Origin: Janthinobacterium sp. Marseille
GTDB lineage: Bacteria > Pseudomonadota > Gammaproteobacteria > Burkholderiales > Burkholderiaceae_D
Length of the DNA: 64,000 bases
Reading direction: 5' to 3'
Assembly: GCF_000013625.1 (NCBI RefSeq)
Contig: NC_009659.1
Span: 620,001 to 684,000, forward strand
Shown piece by piece: positions 59,104 to 64,000 of this stretch (within the stretch, counting starts at the first letter, position 1; every line of letters starts with the position of its first letter). Made by a program: the position numbers and the translations under genes. The notes beneath the pieces were generated by a model. The model ran no database searches and was not told where the DNA came from. It was given only the letters and a program-made list of their open reading frames with translations.

Positions 59104-60465
59104 TCAAATTCGTTTAGGGGCGATGTATTCAGGCAGGTCACCGGGTTTCCGGTTCATGCACCAGCTAAATAGCGCCATGCTGCGCCATATGGCATTCAAC
59201 TGGCGATAGCCAAAATTGCTGACGATGGCGACCAGGATCAGCATGCTGATGTCAGCCGTTTTTGGGTAGAGGTGGAATGCCATTTCTTCAAGCAGCAGGC
59301 CGGAAGCCGACAGCAGGATGCCAAGGCCTATCATGATGGACAGCAAGGCGAAGCAGGCCGGCCACGTGATGAATCCGCATACCAGGCCCACGAGCAGGAA
59401 TAGATACGCCAGGCATTCCAGCAGCGGTCCCAACACTTCAAACAAGAGCAGGAAGGGAAAGGCGAGGCGACCGGCGCTACCGCTTTGCCGTGCAAACAGC
59501 AGGGCTGAATTTTGCGCCAGGCTATCTGCCACACTCTGCTGGCTATGCATGCAAGCAGTTTTCAGCGCAGAGAAATCTTCCGGCATTTGCTGCCAGCAGA
59601 TCGGGTCTGCAATAAAACGTATGCGATAGGCTTGCTGCTTTTGCCGCATGATGCGGTGCATGCGTACGATCAATTCCATGCTGGCGTTGTGTGCACCACG
59701 ACTAAAGGCTCCCGCCGCGATGACCGCTTCCTTGCGCAACAAGATCATGCCGGCCGGTGCGATCAACATGCCATTGAGCATCGACCAGCCCAGCATCGCA
59801 AACAGTTCGATGCGCAGTTTGTCCATGAGATGGAATAAGGTCGGCCAGCGTTTTGGCAAGTCCGCTTCCGGTGCGCTGGCGCGCGCGGCTGCGACGCTGG
59901 CAATCACGCGGTTGTCATTGAGGAAGGGTGTGACCAGTTGCTGCAGGCTGTCGCGCCGTAAACCGGTGCCGAGGTCGACTTTGCAGAACAGTGGATAGCG
60001 TGAGGCATTGATACCGGCATTCAGGGCATCCGCTGCGCCACCAGATTCCTTATCGATGACACGCAGGTGCGGATAACGACTGGAGCGGTAGATGCATTTA
60101 AGCGCCTGTGTTTTCAACTGTATGCGATAGGCTTCCGGGAATGGATGCAGGTCGAATGCTGTCATCAGTTCCTGCAGGCCGCCTTGCACACCATCGTTGA
60201 TGACGATCACTTCAAACTTGCTGTAATCGAGATGCAACAGCGCTTGTGTCGCTTGCACCACGGAGTCGGCACTGCCATGCGCAACGAGCAGGAGGCTGAC
60301 CGGTGGTTCCAGTTCGGAATGCAGGTAGGGCAGTTCGGTCAGGATCTTGCTCTGTTCCACGTCATGCATGCGCACGACGGCCAGGATATTCAAGACAAAA
60401 TAAGCGAGGTGGTAGACGATGAAGTAGGCGAAGATGGCCCACGCTATGCCATAGCTCAGGCTCAT
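59104..60465 (-). CDS. GT2-fold membrane protein lacking catalytic motifs (pseudo-glycosyltransferase)
   Basis: The 453-residue protein has an N-terminal membrane helix, a GT-A-like domain (PVSLLLVAHGSADSVVQATQ; FEVIVINDGVQGGLQEL; RVIDKESGGAADALNAGINA) and about four C-terminal membrane helices, the layout of processive family-2 glycosyltransferases. Catalytic motifs are lost: D-x-D is DLG (Asp164-Gly166), the usual ED before MEL is Ala261-Ser262 (HNASMELIVRMH), and the QxxRW site near residues 304-315 reads ACMHSQQSVADSL. It should bind neither metal nor acceptor normally, and may be a scaffold. Its start overlaps the HEAT-repeat gene by four bases. Confidence 0.75.
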   Translation of the reverse strand: MSLSYGIAWAIFAYFIVYHLAYFVLNILAVVRMHDVEQSKILTELPYLHSELEPPVSLLLVAHGSADSVVQATQALLHLDYSKFEVIVINDGVQGGLQELMTAFDLHPFPEAYRIQLKTQALKCIYRSSRYPHLRVIDKESGGAADALNAGINASRYPLFCKVDLGTGLRRDSLQQLVTPFLNDNRVIASVAAARASAPEADLPKRWPTLFHLMDKLRIELFAMLGWSMLNGMLIAPAGMILLRKEAVIAAGAFSRGAHNASMELIVRMHRIMRQKQQAYRIRFIADPICWQQMPEDFSALKTACMHSQQSVADSLAQNSALLFARQSGSAGRLAFPFLLLFEVLGPLLECLAYLFLLVGLVCGFITWPACFALLSIMIGLGILLSASGLLLEEMAFHLYPKTADISMLILVAIVSNFGYRQLNAIWRSMALFSWCMNRKPGDLPEYIAPKRI

Positions 60466-61517
60466 GATGTTTGTCTTTCTGCGATAGCCTGGCCCAGCAT
60501 GTCGCGAGCGAAGCGATCTGACAGGTTATTCCTCAGTAATTCGATTTCCGCCATGCTGAGGAAGGGAATCCCGACCAGTGACTGTGCGGCGCGATAGCGT
60601 ACCCACCATTCGGCATCAGCCAGCAAGGGGATCAGGCGATTGACGTCCGGATGCTCGCCGATGCGACCCAGTACTTTTGCAGCCTGTCCGCGCACGCGCC
60701 AGTCAGGATGTTGCAGGTGCGGGCGGATATACGGCAGCAGGCTCGCATCGTTGGCGATGCGCAGGGCGGCGATGATGGTATCGCTCGCGTTTTCCTTATC
60801 CAGCAATTTGAGGGTGGCGATATGCGACAGCGGCAGTTGCAGCGCTTCGATCAGGCGCAGGCTGCGGATCAGATGTGCGGCGCGGATTTCATCCGCTGCT
60901 TCCAGCAGGGGTAGCATGAAGGCCGCATGTGCCGGTTGCAGGATGCCGGCGATATGCGAGATCGCCCAGTCATTACGCGCCAGCATTAGCGGTGTCAATT
61001 GTTGTGCGGCCGCTGCGGCATCAATTTGTACCAGGGCCTGGAAGGCGTGGATGGAGGTCACGCTATCGGCTGCCATGGTTTGCAGCACCAGTGCATCCCA
61101 TGATGCATGGTCGCGCAAATGCCCGAGCGTCAGGGTGGCGAGCAGGCATTCGACGCGCTTTCCATGTTTCAGGTAGCGCCGTGAATAGCGATCCGCGCCA
61201 ACCGAATATGCAACCGCGATCAGGTTCTCGACCGCCTCATTGCTGCTTGCGCTGCGCATGAGCTGGTTCCATAGTTTCAGGAAATAGATGCGCTCGCGTT
61301 TCTCTACCGAGGGCAGGACGGTGGCAACCGATGATTGCAACGAACTGAGCAGCAAAGGGCGCCATCTGGCGAGGAAGGATAATTCTGCTTGTGTGCGCCG
61401 CCTGAGCGAGTAGCGCAGCCAGGCCAACAAGAGAATCAGTAGCAGGCTTAAGGCGATTGCAGCTAAGCCGATCCAGGCAAGGCCGGCAAAAGGCGCATGG
61501 GAAAAGAGCTCGGGCAC
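60462..61517 (-). CDS. Membrane-anchored HEAT-repeat protein
   Basis: The 351-residue protein begins with a membrane helix (LAWIGLAAIALSLLLILLLAW) and a basic segment (RYSLRRRTQAELSFLARW), so the rest faces the cytosol. The remainder is helical repeats; the last ones are clear HEAT units (HPDWRVRGQAAKVLGRIGEH; DAEWWVRYRAAQSLVGIPFL). HEAT repeats mediate protein contacts. The gene overlaps the pseudo-glycosyltransferase gene by four bases, so the two are probably made as a pair. A similar HEAT/GT2 gene arrangement occurs in other bacteria; function unknown. Confidence 0.8.
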   Translation of the reverse strand: MPELFSHAPFAGLAWIGLAAIALSLLLILLLAWLRYSLRRRTQAELSFLARWRPLLLSSLQSSVATVLPSVEKRERIYFLKLWNQLMRSASSNEAVENLIAVAYSVGADRYSRRYLKHGKRVECLLATLTLGHLRDHASWDALVLQTMAADSVTSIHAFQALVQIDAAAAAQQLTPLMLARNDWAISHIAGILQPAHAAFMLPLLEAADEIRAAHLIRSLRLIEALQLPLSHIATLKLLDKENASDTIIAALRIANDASLLPYIRPHLQHPDWRVRGQAAKVLGRIGEHPDVNRLIPLLADAEWWVRYRAAQSLVGIPFLSMAEIELLRNNLSDRFARDMLGQAIAERQTS

Positions 61518-61865
61518 TAGCAGGCAGCTTTACAAGTCGGGGCCGCGCCTGCTGCTGGCACGCGGGTCGTCGGGCAATGCATATGGCTGGTCTGGATGCG
61601 CGCCGTCAGCGTGGCGGATCGTGTGGTACCCATGTCGGCCTCATGTTGCTTTTAGGAATTTTATTATTGTAATGCCGATTCGCTTGTGCGCATGCTGCGC
61701 GGCAGCATTTCAATTTGACAGTGTCGCGTGACCTGCAGGATTCGACTCTTTTGCACAACAGTCGATGTTGATGCGACAAGCTTATTGTCCGGCCGCAGTC
61801 GGAACTACGCGTGTAGGCATCTGTCTGGCATGTAATAATCACGAGCTCACATCACAGTCCACACT
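61518..61865. other. Divergent intergenic region, 348 bases
   Basis: The space between the HEAT gene (-) and dacB (+). It must contain both promoters. No strong -35/-10 pair, hairpin or small gene was recognised. Confidence 0.45.
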
Positions 61866-63293
61866 ATGCGAATCACAACACGCCTGCCACTTTCCCTTGC
61901 CCTGATTTTTTCCTTCACTGTAGCCCCGTTCGCCGCGTATGCCGCCGAAGGATTGCCGACAGTCGTTAGTGAGGCGCTCAAGCGCAGCGCAATACCGCAA
62001 AGTGCAGTGGGCACTTATGTGCAGGAGGTGTCCGGGCAGAAGCCGTGGATCGCGGTGAACGAGACGACAGGTTTCAATCCTGCATCGACGATGAAGCTGG
62101 TGACCAGCGATGCGGCACTGGAGTTGCTGGGGCCAACTTTCAACTGGAAGACCCAGGCATATATGACAGGCACGCTGAATGGCGATGTACTGGACGGCGA
62201 CCTGATTATCAAGGGCAGCGGCGATCCGAAGCTGGTGACGGAAAATTTCTGGCAATTCCTGCGCAAGATACGCGCCGCCGGCATACGCGAGATACGCGGC
62301 AACCTGATCCTGGACCGCAGCATATTCGAAGACATGCCGTATGACGCCGCGCAATTCGATGGCGACCCGCTGAAGCCCTATAACGCCGGACCGGATGCGC
62401 TGCTGCTGAATTACAAGGTTTTTGCCTTCCACTTCCTGCCGAATGTGGCGCGCAACCAGGTCGATATCACGATCGATCCGCCGGTCGCCACTTATCCGGT
62501 GATGGCGCCGGCGTTGACGAATGGCGCATGCGGCGATTGGCAGGGCAAGCTATTACCTAACATGGGGCGGGTCAGCACCAATTTCACCGGCAGCTATTCT
62601 GCCGCTTGCGGGGAAAAGACCTGGTATCTGCATCCCTACCTGATGAACCATAGCGAATATTTCGGCGTGGTGTTCCGCCAGTTGTGGAATGACGTCGGTG
62701 GAGTATTCAACGGTGCGGTGAACAATGGCATGGTGCCGCCGGCGGCGCGCTTTGTCACCGAGTGGCAATCGACCAGCCTGCCGGAAGTGATACGGGACAT
62801 CAATAAGTACAGCAATAATGTAATGGCGCGCCAGTTGTTGTTGACGGTGGCGGCCGATGTTTTGAAAGTACCGGCGTCGCCGGAGCGCGGTGCCCGCGTG
62901 GTCAAGACCTGGCTGGCGAACAAGGGTATGGATACATCGCAAGTCGTGATCGAAAACGGTTCGGGTTTGTCGCGTACCGAGCGTATTCCGGTCGGTGTTA
63001 TGGGACGCATGCTGGTCAGTACTTTCCAGTCACCGACCATGCCTGAATTCATGTCCTCGCTGCCATTGGTCGGCTATGACGGCACCATGCGCAAGCGCCT
63101 GACCAAGCAAACAGTGGCGGGGCGTGCGCATATCAAGACCGGTACCCTGAACGATGTGCGTGCGATTGCGGGTTATGTGCTGGCGGCCTCTGGCAAGCGT
63201 TATGCGGTGGTGTGCATTATCAATCATCCGAATGCAGTTGGCGGGCAGGCGGCGCACGATGCCTTGCTGCAGTGGATCTACGAAAACGGTTGA
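61866..63293 (+). CDS. dacB: D-alanyl-D-alanine carboxypeptidase/endopeptidase (PBP4)
   Basis: The 475-residue protein has a signal peptide (LSLALIFSFTVAPFAAYAAE; cleavage near residue 27), so it is periplasmic. It is a class C low-molecular-weight penicillin-binding protein: nucleophile Ser74 and Lys77 (NPASTMKLV), SNN at 316-318 (KYSNNVMARQ), and KTG at 424-426 (AHIKTGTLNDVRAIAGYV). It trims or cleaves peptidoglycan cross-links. A terminator follows at 63327. Confidence 0.95.
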   Translation: MRITTRLPLSLALIFSFTVAPFAAYAAEGLPTVVSEALKRSAIPQSAVGTYVQEVSGQKPWIAVNETTGFNPASTMKLVTSDAALELLGPTFNWKTQAYMTGTLNGDVLDGDLIIKGSGDPKLVTENFWQFLRKIRAAGIREIRGNLILDRSIFEDMPYDAAQFDGDPLKPYNAGPDALLLNYKVFAFHFLPNVARNQVDITIDPPVATYPVMAPALTNGACGDWQGKLLPNMGRVSTNFTGSYSAACGEKTWYLHPYLMNHSEYFGVVFRQLWNDVGGVFNGAVNNGMVPPAARFVTEWQSTSLPEVIRDINKYSNNVMARQLLLTVAADVLKVPASPERGARVVKTWLANKGMDTSQVVIENGSGLSRTERIPVGVMGRMLVSTFQSPTMPEFMSSLPLVGYDGTMRKRLTKQTVAGRAHIKTGTLNDVRAIAGYVLAASGKRYAVVCIINHPNAVGGQAAHDALLQWIYENG

Positions 63294-63326
63294 GCGGGCC
63301 AGCGCATCAGCGTTCGAAGTACGAAG

Positions 63327-63352
63327 GAGGCGGCTGATCAGCCGCCTCTTTT
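63327..63352 (+). terminator. Rho-independent terminator of dacB
   Basis: GAGGCGGCTGATCAGCCGCCTC is a perfect palindrome followed by TTTTC, 34 bases past the dacB stop. Confidence 0.88.
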
Positions 63353-63493
63353 CATTTCAGCTGTCATTCACTGGAAGTGCGTGTCGCTGCGTCGACGGAA
63401 ATTGCCGTCCGGCAAACATCGCACAAATAATTAACAGCTGTTAAAAATCTGCTTCCACATTTTTATATTTTGGTGATATCTTTCGATTTAAAT

Positions 63494-63503
63494 CTGACAT
63501 GTC
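63494..63503. promoter_or_regulatory. Possible operator dyad upstream of ggt
   Basis: TGACATGTCA is a perfect 10-base palindrome followed by GTGATGTGTCATG, in the AT-rich space 66 bases before the GTG start. It may be a regulatory site; no family is assigned. Confidence 0.3.
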
Positions 63504-63568
63504 AGTGATGTGTCATGTAAAAATAAACAATAAAAATTAAAGATTCAAACCACCAAAGGAGAAGACTA

Positions 63569-64000
63569 GTGAGCAAAGCTATATCCCCATTGCGTCCTGT
63601 GCATTTGGCAGGCGCCATCGTGCTGGGCCTGGCAACCGCCAGCGCCGGCGCATTCGACATCACCGGCAAGTATTGCGACACGCCATCGCGCTGCGTGAAT
63701 CCGAGCACTACCCAAGGCATGGTCACCACATCCAACTATCTGGCAACGCAGGCCGGCCTCAAGGTTCTGCGCGACGGCGGCAATGCGATTGATGCCGCAA
63801 TCGCCGCTGCCGCGACGCTGGCTGTCGTGTATCCGCAAATGACAACCATAGGCGGCGATAACTTTTGGCTGATCCATAACGCCAAAACCGGCGAGATGCG
63901 CGCCTTGAATGCGAGCGGTCGTGCCGGTGAAAAAGCCACCATCGATTTTTACAAGCAAAAGGGTTTGAGCAAGATCCCGGCACGTGGCTATTTGGCAGCG
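63569..64000 (+). CDS. ggt: Gamma-glutamyltransferase, exported, partial (C-terminus beyond the window edge)
   Basis: This is a 144-codon open frame from a GTG at 63569 (AAAGGAG eight bases upstream) to the window edge. A signal peptide (PVHLAGAIVLGLATASAGAF) indicates periplasmic export. The mature part has QGMVTTSNYLATQAGLKVLR and DGGNAIDAAIAAAATLAV, then TTIGGDNFWL, the N-terminal GGT pattern. It is a second GGT paralogue in the window, differing from the cytosolic one at 39601. The autoprocessing site lies outside the window. Confidence 0.88.
   Translation, partial: MSKAISPLRPVHLAGAIVLGLATASAGAFDITGKYCDTPSRCVNPSTTQGMVTTSNYLATQAGLKVLRDGGNAIDAAIAAAATLAVVYPQMTTIGGDNFWLIHNAKTGEMRALNASGRAGEKATIDFYKQKGLSKIPARGYLAA

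Overview
The window looks like a chromosomal segment of a betaproteobacterium of the Oxalobacteraceae, close to Herminiimonas or the Minibacterium/Janthinobacterium 'Marseille' group. The basis is a betaproteobacterial-type 16S gene, the rrn order 16S-tRNA-Ile-tRNA-Ala-23S-5S, a polyhydroxybutyrate-type thiolase/reductase pair, etfBA with an acyl-CoA dehydrogenase, and rpsP-rimM-trmD-rplS. The genus is inferred from memory of the family, not from a search. Both window edges cut genes: a LysR regulator on the left and an exported gamma-glutamyltransferase on the right.

Layout. 1-5.3 kb: LysR/azoR divergent pair, ribA, then an operon of EamA transporter, unusual SDR, quinone reductase and a 52-aa membrane peptide. 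5.3-9.9 kb: DUF4136 lipoprotein, pepN, fbp. 10.0-15.8 kb: a complete rrn operon with tandem promoters, boxA sites, processing stems and terminator. 16.3-18.3 kb: acetyl-CoA acetyltransferase and acetoacetyl-CoA reductase. 18.3-26.8 kb: a long leftward block holding a DsbA-family protein, a DnaQ-like exonuclease, an S4 protein, a MAPEG protein, sbcB, a signalling cluster (cNMP-GGDEF, HDOD, a small partner, a membrane GGDEF), DUF2237 and DUF2721. 26.9-29.2 kb: LysE exporter, tRNA-Pro(CGG), class A beta-lactamase with a Tat-like leader, cupin. 29.2-30.4 kb: an intact IS30-family element. 30.5-33.6 kb: MFS/LysR divergent pair, VOC protein, DUF2214 protein. 33.6-38.5 kb: an AT-rich two-gene module (DGQHR protein plus D12-class adenine methylase) inserted in a tight glnS operon. 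38.7-44.9 kb: DUF1275 protein, cytosolic GGT-family enzyme, glycerophosphodiesterase, alaS. 45.2-51.7 kb: TusA-like protein, etfBA, acyl-CoA dehydrogenase, amtB with an uncharacterised partner, TM2 protein. 51.9-54.1 kb: ribosomal/tRNA-modification operon. 54.3-64 kb: Nudix CoA pyrophosphatase, CobD/CbiB-like protein, CHASE-PAS-GGDEF-EAL protein, a GT2-fold protein without its catalytic motifs plus a HEAT-repeat protein, PBP4 (dacB), and a partial ggt.

The best candidate for an undescribed system is 33609-36713. A Dam-like (D12) methylase is followed 12 bases later by a 753-residue protein with a DGQHR core, a degenerate nuclease-like N-terminus, and a C-terminal RX4H motif typical of HEPN ribonucleases. 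The pair is AT-rich, tightly packed with glnS and the next gene, and has no visible promoter of its own. Three other observations stand out. The IS30 element sits exactly in the centre of what was a symmetric rho-independent terminator of the MFS gene. A membrane GT2-fold protein has lost its DxD, ED and QxxRW motifs but keeps its HEAT-repeat partner. An SDR enzyme has Ser and Arg in place of its catalytic Tyr and Lys. No CRISPR array, prophage or integrase gene was seen.
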